Source of the DNA: Zonotrichia leucophrys gambelii
Lineage: Eukaryota; Chordata; Aves; Passeriformes; Passerellidae
DNA length: 64,000 nucleotides
Assembly (NCBI RefSeq): GCF_028769735.1
Contig: NC_088200.1
Span: 70,910,546-70,974,545, forward strand
Reading direction: 5' to 3'
The position numbers and the translations under genes are program-made. Positions 44,713 through 56,896 of the stretch are shown in pieces; the first letter of the stretch is position 1, and each line of letters begins with the position of its first letter. The notes under the pieces were generated by a model. It had not been told where the DNA came from. It saw nothing but the letters and a program-made list of their open reading frames with translations, and did no database searches.

Positions 44713-44759
<47 letters not shown>

Positions 44760-44778
44760 TAGATATATAGATATAGAT
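44679..44778. repeat. (TAGA)n microsatellite with TATAGA variants
   Basis: A perfect run of about ten GATA/TAGA units at about 44716-44757 is flanked by degenerate TATAGATATAGA. It sits within 50 bp of the 3' end of the reverse CR1 copy that follows. CR1 ends are short tandem repeats, so the array may have been seeded at or near that end. Confidence 0.95.
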
Positions 44779-44819
44779 TTGGTGAAGTTGTTTGAAAATG
44801 AGCAAGTAAATACTGACAC

Positions 44820-46850
44820 AATGACAGATTATGCTGAGCTGGAAGGGACCCGCAAGGTCCATCCAGCCTGGCTCCTGTCCCTGCACAGACACCCAAAATC
44901 CCACCCTGGGCATCCCTGGGAGTGTTGTCCAAAATCTCTATGAGCTCTGGCAGCCTTGGGGAGCCTGGGCAGTGCCCAGCACCCTCTGGGGAATAACCTT
45001 TCCCTTCGCTCCATCCCAAATCCCTGGCCCAGCTCCAGCCCTTCCCTCAGGGGCTGCCAGTGTCTCAGGGATCAGGGATCAGAGATGATCAGAGCTGCCC
45101 TTCCTCTCCCTCTCACGGGGAGCTGTGGCTGTGATGGGTCTGCCCTCGGCCTCCCTTCTCCACCTGAGCACACCAAGTGCCCTCAGTGCTCCTCACATGG
45201 CCCCTCCACACCATTCACCATCCCCATGGCCTCCTCTGCACGCTCTCTGACAGTTTAACATTCTTTTTTTATGTCGTGATGCCAGCGCTGCAGCCAATAT
45301 TCCAGGTGAGGTTGGCCTGGCCCAGCGCAGAGCAGGACAATCCCTGCCTGGCCCGGCCGGCCATGCTGGGCCTGGTGTCCCCAGGACAGGGATGTCCCTG
45401 CTGGCTCCAGGGCACTGCCACTGACCAGGAGCCCTGTCCCTTTCCCTGGCACTGCTTCCCAGCCCCTCATTCCCCAGTCTGTCCGTGGCAAAGTCCCAAA
45501 CCTTCCCTCATTGAACCTTGCAGGCTGGAGCCAGCCCAGGCCTCTCGTTTGTCTGGGCCTCTCTGCAGGGCCGCCCTGCCCTCAAGGGAGTTGACAATTC
45601 CCCCCAGTATTGTATCATCTATGAACTTCCTCAAGATCTCTTCCAGTCCTGTATCCAGGTAATTCCTGAGGGTGTTGAGGAGCACAGGGCCGAGGATGGA
45701 GCCCTGCAGAACCTCACTAGTGATGGGTTCCCAGTGTGATGTCACCCCAGTCGCTATCACCCTTTGTGCCTGACCCGTGACCCAGCTGCCTGCCCATCTC
45801 ATGATGTGTTTATCCAGCTGTGGGATGAACAGTTTGTCCAGAACAACCTTGTAAGAGACAGTATGAAAAACTTTCCTGAAATCCAGAAAGATTCCATCAA
45901 CTGGTTTCCCTTGATCCTCTGAGTGAGTCACCTTGAAAGGAAATCAGTTTTGACAAGCAGGACTTTGCCCTCATGAAGCCATGCTGGCTGTGGCCAGTGA
46001 TTTGTCCTCCAGGTGCTTTTCAATAGCTTCCAGAATAATCTTCATAGCTTTACCAGGCTCTGAAGTGAGGCTGACAGACCTGTAGTTTCTGGGGTCCTTC
46101 TTCTTGCTGTCCTTGAGAGAGAAGGAGAAAACTGAGACAATGTCAAAACTGAGACAATGTTTTCCATCTTCCAGTCATCTTGGGGATTTCTCTGGACTCC
46201 CAAGACCACTTAAAAATCATCAGGAGAGGTTTTGTGATGACATCAGCAGCTGTTTGAGAATTCTTCAGAATTCTTTGAGAATTCATCAGGCCCCATAGAT
46301 TTGTAGGATCCGTCTGGTGCAGCAGACTGGGGTTAACTGGGAGTTGTTCATCCTCACAGTTATGGTCTTCCATCTCAGGGCACCAGGACCCTCTTGGTCC
46401 ACCTCTGTCAAAGAAGGAGGCAAAGAATACACTGAACACCTCAGCCTTGTCCCTGTTCATGTCTGTGAGGTGCCCATCCTCTTCCTGGAACAGGCCAATG
46501 GTATTTTTGCACTGCCTACTGCCATTACTTTATTCAGAAAATCTCTCTTTATTGTCCCCCACACAGTTCTTGCAGCACCAACTCGATCTGACTTTTGGCC
46601 ATACAATTTTCTCTCTCCACTGGCAGCAGTATCTCTATGTTCTTCCCATGCCACCTGGCCCTGCTCACACTGGGCACATGCCTTCCTTTATTACCTTACT
46701 TCCAAGAGAATATTCTTGTTCAGCCAAGCCGTCCTTCTGCCTACGCTGCTTAAGTGGAGAATCCTGGATTATCTCAGCTCTCCCAACTGCGGCAGCAGAA
46801 CGACAAGTTCTGGATTTTAGGAGTCAGGATTTCAGGCGCAGTATTTAAAG
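44820..46850 (-). mobile_element. Long CR1 LINE copy (reverse), about 2.0 kb
   Basis: Read on the minus strand, the copy runs from mid-ORF2 to the 3' end. The 3' end (about 44820-45300) has the CR1 signature AGAGAGCGTGCAGAGGAGGC, GGGGAATAACC complements, GGATGGACCTTGCGGGTCCC and TTCCAGCTCAGCATAATC. Upstream lies reverse-transcriptase coding sequence (45467-45931), and before that more ORF2-like sequence (about 46143-46460, including Phe-Phe-Ala-Ser-Phe-Phe). Frames shift between these parts, so the element is dead. The 5' end of the element is missing. It lies antisense to the host gene within intron 1. Confidence 0.92.
45467..45931 (-). pseudogene. CR1 ORF2 reverse-transcriptase fragment, inactive
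   Basis: A 154-codon frame carries recognisable non-LTR reverse-transcriptase blocks in order: FLDFRKVFHTVS (residues 15-26; normally an F-D-T-V-S block), GSWVTGQAQRV (about 48-58), VLQGSILGPVL (about 74-84), then FIDDTILGG (about 103-111), where the catalytic motif is normally Ala-Asp-Asp. The Ala to Ile change in that motif, His for Asp in the first block, and the loss of frame on both sides mean it cannot work. Frames continue in other registers up- and downstream. Confidence 0.9.
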
Positions 46851-49177
46851 CAGCAAGCTGAACTGTGCAGATGACAGCAGGGAGGAGCAGCAGATGGATA
46901 AGGAGGCTCAAGAAGATCAGCACTCCTTCAGCAGAGCCAGGGCAGGAGCTTGGCACATCCCAGCAGAAGTCTCATGATGTGAGAGAAAATTGTGCCTCAG
47001 ATTTGTGGGGTTTTTTTGTGACCCTGGAGGCCACAGGGGACAGGGAAGGGAGCAAAGCCTCCCCCAGAGGAGGTGGGAGGTTTTGGTGTGGGATTTTCTT
47101 GCTGCCTCCTCTCCCAGGTGGTGCGTGGGAGAGTGGGGTCAGACACAGAGGCATAAACCGCCCTCCAGGGTGCAGTTTCTGCATCAAGTGATGGCTCTTG
47201 ATTAAAGCTGATGGAGAAATTTCCTAATCCCAAGTGCTCTATCAGAACATTGCAATTCTGTAAGCACAGCAGTTTAACCAGTGAACAGGCTCACTCTGGA
47301 GTGTAGTTTGCACACCTGGGACAGCAGGAGCTCCGGTGACTGCTAAGTGCTCCACACTATGGATATGAACCCCACAGTTGCAAATTTTTAATTTTAATAC
47401 AAAGCAGAGTGTTTTCTCAGTGTTTTGCAAATAATCTTCTCTCATTCTTGCCCCTCACCCCTTGCAACTAGTTTTTTCTTTCATTATTTTCAGTTCTAAA
47501 CAACACAAGGCATTTATTTATGCATAGTCAGATTATGGTCCTACTGTAGGATAAAGCTGCCATTTAGACATAGAGACCTTTTTATTCATGTCTTTGAGTA
47601 CTCTCACAATAGTAACTTCTTGACTGGCCAAAAAAAAAACCCCAAACCAAACGTGAAGGAGATGACTGCATTGCTAATTTTTAGCTGCAGCAATTTTGTT
47701 TGCTGAGATTCTGTGTAGGGAGGCTGAAAAAAAATCTCTGCAAAAGCTGCTTTTTTTTCCCCTATCATTGTCAAGATGCTGTGTCAACCTGCATAATTAT
47801 GGAGAGCTGTGACAGCAGAGCATAAATAACAATAATTTCTGGCATCTGATTACCCATGTCTTAGGTTTCTGCAACAGTGAAGTTACAACAGATCACGCAA
47901 GAAATGCTTACGGATAAGACTTGCATGCACCAAGCACAGGCACGAAAAATAGAAAAAAAATTAGATTTATTTTATGTTTAGCATTTGTTTACATCTTTCA
48001 GTCTGTCTCTCCCTCATGTAGGAGAGCTTCTGTCACTACTGGGTGTCACTGCAGACAACCAGCCCTGGAAATCCAAGTTTCCTTCCTGTTTACTCTGTAT
48101 TATAGTTCTTTAGACCATCCTGCTTTAATTTGTTTGCCAGGGTTTTTTTCTTTGGGTTTTTTTTACTCCTTTTCCAGCTTAGACTTCTGAAGTAGAGACG
48201 GAGAAACTATTACATGCAATGTAACTTGTCAGATTTCTTGCTTGTGTGAGGAATTGCACGGGATTGCTTTGCAAGGTCTTTTCTAGGTTAAAAACTAAGA
48301 CCCACTAGCTGATTGCTTTCAGATACCATTCCAGAACTATTTTAAAACCATGCAGTTCTATTTATTTGAACAATTTTAAGGGAAGATTAGCTTGATACTG
48401 TGAATAATGTACAGTGTGGATGGGGAAATGATGTGCTGCTGTCATGGGAAGTAGCTGAAATGACCTAGTAGCTCCCTTCTATGGTGCATGCTATATATGT
48501 TCCTTTAATGATGCTTTTGTGTAATTTCTTTAATGTCTTTCTTTATGCTTTACCCTCAGACCTTGTACAGAATGATGCACTCCCTACAGATAGCCCTTCA
48601 GGATAAAGATCAACCTCTTTGATAATGACTTTCATTTTCTTGGGTGTGATCAAGCCCATCCTATTCTGACACCTTGCCTTTCTTCACCAGGCTTCTCTTC
48701 AACCTGGTATCCTTATTCAGGGATATAAATTCTTTCAGAAATGTCTCTTAGAAATGCTGCATTTTTGTACTGTGGCACAGTTACAGAAATGCTCTGACTC
48801 CTTCCTACGGGTGGTTTTACTTAACCTTAAACTCTTACTCCAAATGTGGGTCTTGTGGTTCAACCTGTCACTAAAGTCATAAAGAAATAAAAAAAAGGGT
48901 AATTGAAGCAATGTCAGGCATAGCTGGGGATGTAGTGTCAGTGTAGTGTCAGTCCCCAGATGTGAAATCCATCGGGGAAGAAAAAAATCAAAGCAACATT
49001 CTGAACAAGAGCTTGGAAGTCAGCTGGAATAAAGTGTGATTGACTGTATATATTGACTTAATGTTAGTTCCACATCTATATTGGTTCACACAGCAAGAGC
49101 AGTGATTGCTCTAATATGCCTCAATATCTTTCAGTATAGATGAATAATTACATAAAAATGTGAATTTAAGAACAGAG
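46851..49177 (+). other. Intron 1, no recognised element
   Basis: Mixed-composition sequence. A block at 46900-47200 is GC-richer with featureless open frames. There is an A run at 47629-47640. Confidence 0.5.
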
Positions 49178-49374
49178 AATTATAGAGTAATAGAATGGTC
49201 TGGGCCGGGGATGGACCTTGAAGCCCATCCAGTGTCACCCCTGCCATGGCAGGGACACTTTGTACTGTCCCAGGCTGCTCCCAGCCCCAGTGTCCAGGGA
49301 ACACTGCCAGGGATACAGGGGCAGCCACAGCTGCTCTGGGCACCCTGTGCCAGGTTCTGCCTACCCTCCCATCC
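49178..49374 (-). mobile_element. CR1 LINE 3' end (reverse)
   Basis: On the + strand: AGAGTAATAGAATGGTCTGG, GGACCTTGAAGCCCATCCAG, TGTCACCCCTGCCATGGCAG, CCCAGTGTCCAGGGAACACT, GCAGCCACAGCTGCTCTGGG and CACCCTGTGCCAGGTTCTGC. This is the reverse complement of the CR1 3' terminal region, including TAGAATGG-type octamers at the 3' end. It is 5'-truncated. Confidence 0.92.
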
Positions 49375-52300
49375 TAATAATTTATATAAGCTTACTCTCT
49401 GTCAGCCAAAATGAAGCCAAAATGCTGAGTGTGAGTAAAAGTGGAGCACTAGGAGGTGCAGCTCCGACTTGTGGGTTGGAGCGGTTTGGTCAGGGAAGAA
49501 TGAAACAAATATCTGGTCTGTAGGAAGCTTCCCAAGCCTCCAAAGTTGTGTTTTTGTTCTTTTTACTGCAAGACAAAACTGAGATGAGCAACTCTATGAG
49601 ATTTGATAGTTTGGCCAAAGCCCTTCGACTTTATCTGCCACTGGCTTTTCCCTAATTCCAGCGCCGGTGGTGTTCTTACACAGAACAGTGAAATTCTCTG
49701 GTAGTTTGCCTTCTTGGGGTGGCTTAAGGCAGGAGCAGGCAAGTCCCAGAGATGGTGCAAGGAGGGGAGATGGGACAAGGAGGGAGAAGTCCGTGACGTG
49801 GACAGGGATGTTGAACACTGGATGTGTTCTCAGCTGGTTCCATCAGGGATGAGTTATGGATTGTTTTCTCGGTGCCAGTTTTACACTGGTTTTTTTGGCC
49901 AAGAAATAAGTTTCTAGACCAACGCTAAGACACTGGGTGCCAAATTTCCCCTTTCTTTGAGTATAGCTGTGTATTCCCCCCATGGAAATGTGCAGAAATC
50001 AGATCCATGAGCATCCCTTGCATTCCTGTCTGCTTTGCCTTGGCATGGATGAAAGCAGAGGAGCAAATTCCACATTTTCCTGTCTATCTCCCAGTCCAAA
50101 GTGGCTGTCTCACCATCCTGGGGCAGATCCAGTGTTGATTAACTAGTCTATCCCAGTAGGTTATTTTGTTGAGGACAAATTACAGTGGTTTTTTTTTTTC
50201 TTCTCTAATTATTTTGTAGCAAATATTTATCTTGTGGATAAGGATCCCTCCTGGGCCACGCAGAGCAGGCGAGGCTCAGAAGCTCCCCACGTGCTCTCAG
50301 TGGAAACAGGAGGATCTGCCTGCCTTAGAAATCCTGCTCTGGCTTAATTCCAAGCAAGAAATCTGTTTTAAAACTACCAGGGAGTCGATGGCTCCTCCAT
50401 TCAGACCAGCTGAAGCCTGAGCAGGAAGAAAGAGAGAAGACAAAATGGGTAACAGCATTGTATGCTTCAGTTCCTTCAGGAGGAAAAAGAGAAGACTCTT
50501 CAAAATGTCTGAGATTCCTGACTGACTAATTTTGACCAATTAGCCTGCTGCTTGATTGTTTGGGATTTTTGATAAGCAAATTCATGAGGTTTTGTGTTTT
50601 TTTTTTTTAATTTTCCATAGAGAGTAATTAACAATTAACAATGGGTACATTGGTTTCTTTTCCAGATAAATTCTTGTTAGAGCATTATACTTGTAGAAAA
50701 ATCTGACCAGAATTTAAATTCTATCTAAGCATTTCCTTTTGAGGTAGAGGAGGGAAGTAGAAATATCCCAAAACTATACCCAATTCAATGGAATAAAAAT
50801 CACTGGTATGTATTTATAATTTTTTATCTTTTTTAATCTAGAGGAGCACCATTTGCAGAGCTGAAGAATTGCAGCAAAAACCTGTACTTTTAATGATTTC
50901 TGAGTTTCAGGAAGCCACCCTTTCACTCTTTTAATGCTCTAATAATAATCATGAAGTCTTGTGCTAGCATCTTTCATATCAATCTTTTGTCCCTTGTGTC
51001 ACATCAAGATTTTGCCTGTCGTTGACACCCATCTCTTATTCTTGACATGTCTGTACCTTCCATCTCTGAAGTCTGAAAACAAAGGTCGATACATGAAGTA
51101 GAAAAAGGCATCTGCTTTTAAGAGAAATGATGAGTTTTGATGACTTATGCCTCATAAAAGCCATGTTTTGAGTCTGCTGTAGTGCCAGTGCTGCAGATAC
51201 AGCAGCTGCTTGAACATCCATTTAATTCTGTGTGTGTGTGCAAGAAGAGTTGGTATACTGGAAATACTTACCCAGAGATTTTCAGAGATCTCAAAAAAAC
51301 CAGGGAATCATCTGGAAATGCTGTTTCAGGAGAGCTCTCAGTTAATGTCATTCAGTGTTATTCTCACTTTATTACCATGCATGCAGGGGATTCTCATTTC
51401 TTTTTCGTTTTCAAAATGAGGTGCAAGAAGCTTTTACAATTGAAATTGAAAATGCCCGGCCTGTTTACAACATGGTCTAGGTATCTTGTAACAGTTGGGC
51501 TAATTTTTAAAGGCCTTTCATGTAGGGTCTCTGAACAAATTTTCTGTAGGAAAAGCAGCTGTGGAAAGAGCTTGTTTTTTCTCGGCCCCATTTTTCTGTT
51601 TAAGATAGAGAAGTAAGATTACTGAAGATTTTAGAGATAGTACATATGTTCTTTGAAAAAGAGCAACATAAAAGACACAAAATTGCTGTTCTGGTAGATT
51701 ACAGGCTAGAGTGTGTATCTGTTGAAACTGGCCTTATGGAAGGTGCTTTCTCAAAGCTGATGTAGTTCAAAAAATAAAATACCAACTTCTTTTTCCTCCT
51801 ACCCTCCCTGAATCACCCCTGCTCTTTGGCTTCGCCCAGGGTTTATTCTTCAAGGAGCAGCCTGAGGGCAGGGCATCATTCCTCATTCCTGAGGAATTCC
51901 TGTTTCTTCAGTCTGGGTGAAAAGGGAGAGTATTTAGTCTTAATGCTCCTTAAGACATAACAGGACCCAAATTCTCCTGCTGGAAATGAGGAATTTGAAG
52001 AAGTCGCATCTCTCTGGAGTTTGTGATGTGGTGACAGTGCTGTCCTTGAGGCAGCACAGGTGTGTCCCCACATGGTCCTGTCAGACCTCATGGGGAGTCT
52101 GGTTGAAAATGGCAGTGGCAGGAATTGTACAAGAATGTATTGACTGGGGAAGTAGGGGTTACTGCTGTACTACCACACTTATTTTTGTTTTGGCTTTTGC
52201 CTTTTCCTAACACATCTGTAAGCACTAACACAGGACATATCTTCATCCAGTATTTACATTCTGCAAGTGTTCACCAAAAAGTGAAAAGTGGTGGCGATGT

Positions 52301-53869
52301 TTGTAGACAAAACAGGTTTCTGCATTCAGTACAGCTGTCTCAGGCTGTCAAAAAATTGTCTGGGAACATTCCCCTGCATTAAAAATAACTGTATTTATCC
52401 TTGGTATCTGTAGTGACCTAGATTGTTTATCACTAACTACCTTGAGTTTTCTGACTGCATGTACTGTTGTCTGGCAGAGTAAAAAAAAAAAACTTAATTC
52501 TGTATTTACTTATTTATTAATATCCTTTTGTGGAAAGAGGTGTAATTGTCTTCTGTTTGACTGGATGTTTTGTTTCTTCAGGCCCAAGGTTTTAATGAAA
52601 TCCTGATTTCTTCCTTTGCACAAAGGCTTTACATGGAATTTTTCACTTTTCATGAAACTCTTCCATTAATTGAAAGCCTTCTAAGAATAGATAATTAGAT
52701 AATTAGCCACGTTACAAATCATAATGACCAAGAACTGGAGCCAGGTGCAGCTGCAGCACGCTTAGGGCAGGAAATGTAGGCAATAATCTTCACTGTGTCA
52801 AACAGGATGTTATTTGAAAGTGTTTTCAGGTTTTGGATTTATATAATACCTTAACCCACTCCTTTTCTCTGTTTTATTATTTTATTCCTTTTTCTTTTTC
52901 TTTGGTTTATTTCTTTTTCTCGTTTCCCATTTTGAACTCTATTGAACTTCAGCGTTTTTGATTTTTCAGTTGGTGGTTCAAAGACCAAGGGCCCTGATAG
53001 ATGTTAATCCAAACTTGACGTTGAAAGTAGGTTGCTTTCCAGATTTAAGTTTTTGAGAAATACGGATTTTTGTGGCTTCTCTTGATTTTAAAAATGCAAT
53101 GACACTTCTATTGAATACAGCCAGAACATCTTTACACTGAAGCTGCCTCTAGATTAATGTCTGCAGCTTTGCCAAAACTATTATCTATATTGCAAGCTGT
53201 CACTTTATGTCTAAACTAAATAATTAAATCTTCAGATCAGATGTACAGTTTTTTATTATTACAGACATAGTTTAGGATTTTATGGTTTCAAAGAACCTTT
53301 GGGAAAAGTTAATTGTATTACAGCCTACTGGAGAGTGGGCTAAAACCTCTCTGAAATTTTTGCTTGTTAAATTACATTCCTTGGTTTGGTTTCCTGTTTT
53401 TCAGTCAAAACCAGAGATAAAAACTGCCAGCCCTGAATCAGGTGTGTCATGCCTTAACCACTGGGAGCCTCTTTCTGATCTGGTCTGGGGCCCTTAATCT
53501 GAATTGCTGATAGCAATTATGTAAAATTATAATGAATTTTTTTTTTTTTTTAATGCAAAATGGCAAGGTTGCCCTTTTGCAACGTGCCTGTTGGGTAACA
53601 TTATTTGTCCCCAAAATGAACACCTCTGTCTTTCAAGTGTAGGTGCTGCAGGTGGCTGTTTGCTTTTGCAACAGCTCCAGTCATGTGCTGTGAGACAGGA
53701 GGGAAATGCAAGGGTGCTCCCCCAAATGAGCTGTGGGTGGAAATGTCCATGATGGAGGAACTTGGGAATTCAAGGTTTCTGATGTCACATCTCATCCCCA
53801 CCTCTACTTTTGCAGCTGCAGGAGACTAAGAGAAGGGGGAAAAAAGGGAAATGAATGCAATGTCGCCCA
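49375..53869 (+). other. Intron 1, no recognised element
   Basis: No exon or repeat family recognised. There are T runs at about 50191-50201 and 50599-50609, and an A run at 52481-52492. ORFs under 150 codons are featureless. Confidence 0.5.
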
Positions 53870-54189
53870 GGTCAGTGGGACAGGATGGATTTCATCCAGG
53901 GGTGCTGGGACCTGGGCAGCTCCTGTGCAGGGTGAGACATCTGTCACCTCTGGGCACCCGGGGATGATCCTGGTGGCCAAACAAAGGTGAAGGCTGTGCC
54001 CATATTCCAGTAAATCCCAAGGTCAGCTGAAGGGGCAGCTCCAGGCTGGCCAGCCCTGCTGGGAAAGCCAGGAGCTCGTTCCGGGGGTGGGATGGAGCAG
54101 CCTGGGACTGTCAGCAGGGTCAAACCACACCTGAGCCCCTGCAGGGCTGGGAGAGCAGAGGGTGTGCCCGGGCTGGGGCAGGGCTGGGC
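53870..54189 (-). repeat. GC-richer block next to the LTR-like element
   Basis: GC-rich compared with its surroundings, without CR1 landmarks. On the minus strand it follows directly on the LTR-like sequence at 54190-54475, so it may be the distal part or flank of that element. No reading frame is recognisable. Confidence 0.35.
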
Positions 54190-54475
54190 CCTGCTGTGAG
54201 GGCTGAATGAGGGGTGTGGGACTGCAGGGGCTCTCCAAAATTCAGTTTATTGTATACAAAATGCAGTTTATTCCATCCAAGGTGTCACAGCTGCCCAGGG
54301 CTGTGGGTGACAGAGCTGTGCCCACAGCTGTCAGCTCCAGCTGCAGGCAGGCCTGGAGACCCTTTGGGTTTGGTTAGAATGCATTATAGACTTTTCTTTT
54401 GGTTACAGTGCATTATAGACTTTTCTTTTGGTTACAAATGCATTATAGACTTTTCTTTTGGTCCCTCCAGAAGGG
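54190..54475 (-). mobile_element. Candidate LTR (reverse) with repeated U3-like motif
   Basis: On the minus strand there are three tandem copies of about 28-30 bp containing GAAAAGTCTATAATGCA. They are followed by a GC-rich stretch, then two polyadenylation-type AATAAACTG motifs (GGAATAAACTGCATTTTG and TACAATAAACTGAATTTTG, about 54240-54280) just before a GC-rich tail. Repeated upstream motifs followed by AATAAA and a GC-rich downstream part is LTR-like order. Exact TG/CA ends and a target duplication could not be placed. Confidence 0.45.
54371..54462. repeat. Three tandem copies of a 28-30-bp unit
   Basis: TGCATTATAGACTTTTCTTT followed by TGGTTACA or TGGTCCC occurs three times head to tail; spacing varies by one or two bases (GAATGCAT, GTGCAT, AAATGCAT). 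Confidence 0.93.
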
Positions 54476-56780
54476 TGAGACTCAGGAGACAGAGACAGCA
54501 GTGCATGGCAGGAGGATCAGAGTAATTTTCTCTGTAAATATGACCCTCACTGGGGGTGAGGATGAAGTCTCATGCCCCTCATCACCCTCATTTTGAGTAT
54601 TTGTGTGAGATAAAGCATTGTTGTATTCCATACTGCAGAGCAGTCTCTCCTTTCAATGGAAATAATAGGGTTGTATTTTATGTAGATGCTGGCAAAATAA
54701 AATCTAATATGTGCAGGATGCATCTGGTGTTTTTTGGTTTTGTTTGCTCGTTTGCTTTGTAATTGTTGCTTATCATTAATAAAGTAGACTAAGCAACATA
54801 AAATACCAGGCTGTGATTTTCAGTGTTCTGCTTTTTTTTTCATTTTGCAGTTTTCACTTTATAGTCTTGCAGTTGTGTTGGCTGCCAGTAAGAATCCCAA
54901 ACCAAAGATTTACTTGCATTATTAACTTTCCTTTATTTTTGTTTATGAAATCAAAGTGGAAAAAGAAATGAGTAGCAATATGTAAAGACTCGTCTTGCAC
55001 ATTTTCCTCCTAGAGATGGTAATAGAAATGTCCAATTTCCAGATTGTGACAGAAAACCATGTTTTTTTTCAAACACATTGGAATGAAGTCATGGGCCTGA
55101 ATTTTAAAATGAATTTTGGATTTGGCGCAAGAGATCTCAGATGAAAACCTCCTGCTGAGATGATGAGGTTTATAGATTTGAGATTCAGTGATCATGCAAA
55201 GAGTTTAACAACTCTGCTGAGTGTTGAGGGAAGAAGTTAAAATGAACTGAATTGGTGATTCATTTAGGTTACACTCTGAGGAAGGAACGGACATTCTCTA
55301 ATAATTAATTATCTAATTTAAAACCTCCCTATTTCTTGACTGAGGTAAAAAATGAGGTATTTTGTATAATAAAGCAGCTGATCTTTAAAACTAATGGAAA
55401 GTGGTTTTATATTTTTCACAAAAACTATAGGCGCTTCAGTTCACTGGCTCTGCCTCAGGAAATCAGTTATGAGCAAATGAGCTAGTAAAATGAATGTACC
55501 CTGCCCTGGTTTATTAATGAAGGCAGTGTGTAAACACAGCTGATCAGTATATGGCAACCTGAATAAGCAGAGCAATAAAAATATGTGTGAATAAAAAGGT
55601 CTTGATTACTGACTGTTGATCATGAGCTGTGTTTGGTATGAAATGTTTCTTTTGCTTGAAAAGTGAAAATGTGTCCCTCCAATAAGCCAGGGAGTTTTCA
55701 TTGCCTTTGATTGCCTTCACTGGAGATTGAGAGCACTCGGTAGAACTTAGAAGAAGAAGAAGGCACAGCCTTGCAGTGCTGTGCTTCTGGAAGGTGCACC
55801 CTGAGATGTAAACACTGCGCTCTTTATCACCCAAACCCTCAGCTGAGGATTGTGTCCAGGATCAACGCTCAGATTTCTGAACATGCTTACGCACCAGGAC
55901 ACCCTCCCAGAGGGAGAGAGTCCCAACTGTCTTGACCCGTTTGGTAGAGGGCAAGATGTTCATTATAAATTCTCATCAGGCTGACAAGAAACACCAACTC
56001 TTATGCTTCATTATCTAGTTGCCTCAACTCCAGCAGTTAGCCACTATTAACTCTCAAAAGATTTGCTTAGCAAGCCCTTAAATTTTACAAGCTCCAGCAA
56101 CATACTTTAGGTACAATTACAGTTATAAATGACAAGCTCCCAGTCCTCTTAATAAACTTTGGTACGAAGTCAGGGGTAGATTAAGATAACCATGCCCAGA
56201 CAAAGCAGGAGAGGAGAGACATAAAGGTGTCAGAGAGAAAAAGATAACAAGGATCACCAGTCTTTAGATCCCACACTGGTCCTGTCACATGGATGGTCTC
56301 AACAAAGAGAATGAAGGAAAAAGAGAAGAACTGATATACTTTACTTCCTTTCATAATGATTCCTTCCTTAACCTGGTGCACATCTCAAATGTAAAACAGA
56401 TTTTTCATGCCGCTGTGCTCCTGCATGTGCAGCCCCTCTGAGTCCTGCAGGAAGTGAGGAGTTGCTGCAGGAACAACAATGTGTTTTATTTTTTATCCAT
56501 TGGCTTGAAGTCTTGTTGAGCAAACATCCCATTACTGCTCATACAACTTCTGATCTTGAGCATGAAACTGCCTTGCAAATATTAAGAGCAATAATTGAGG
56601 TGAGTAGTACATCTGTTTCTCTTTTTATAAGAATGCATATTGAATTCTTGTGCCAGGGGTATGGCAAAAGCTTTCATGGCAGTTCTTTGAAGACCATGGT
56701 TCAGTAAATTTGCCTAATTCTGTTCTCACAGCATCTAGAGACATATTGGCTGAGACTACACATTGTATTAGCCAACAATA
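54476..56780 (+). other. Intron 1, no recognised element
   Basis: AT-rich and non-coding as far as can be seen. Confidence 0.5.
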
Positions 56781-56896
56781 CAAAAAAAAAAAAGAAAGAA
56801 AAGAAAAAAAGAAAAGAAAAGAAAAGAAAAGAAAAGAAAAGAAAAGAAAAGAAAAGAAAAGAAAAGAAAAGAAAAGAAAAGAAAAGAAAAGAAAGA
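56781..56896. repeat. (GAAAA)n pentanucleotide array
   Basis: An A run leads into about 18 GAAAA units. The open frame is a Lys/Glu repeat artefact. Confidence 0.97.

Noticed and set aside
46143..46848. Plus-strand frames of 65-167 codons
   Set aside because: They are the antisense of CR1 ORF2 on the minus strand.
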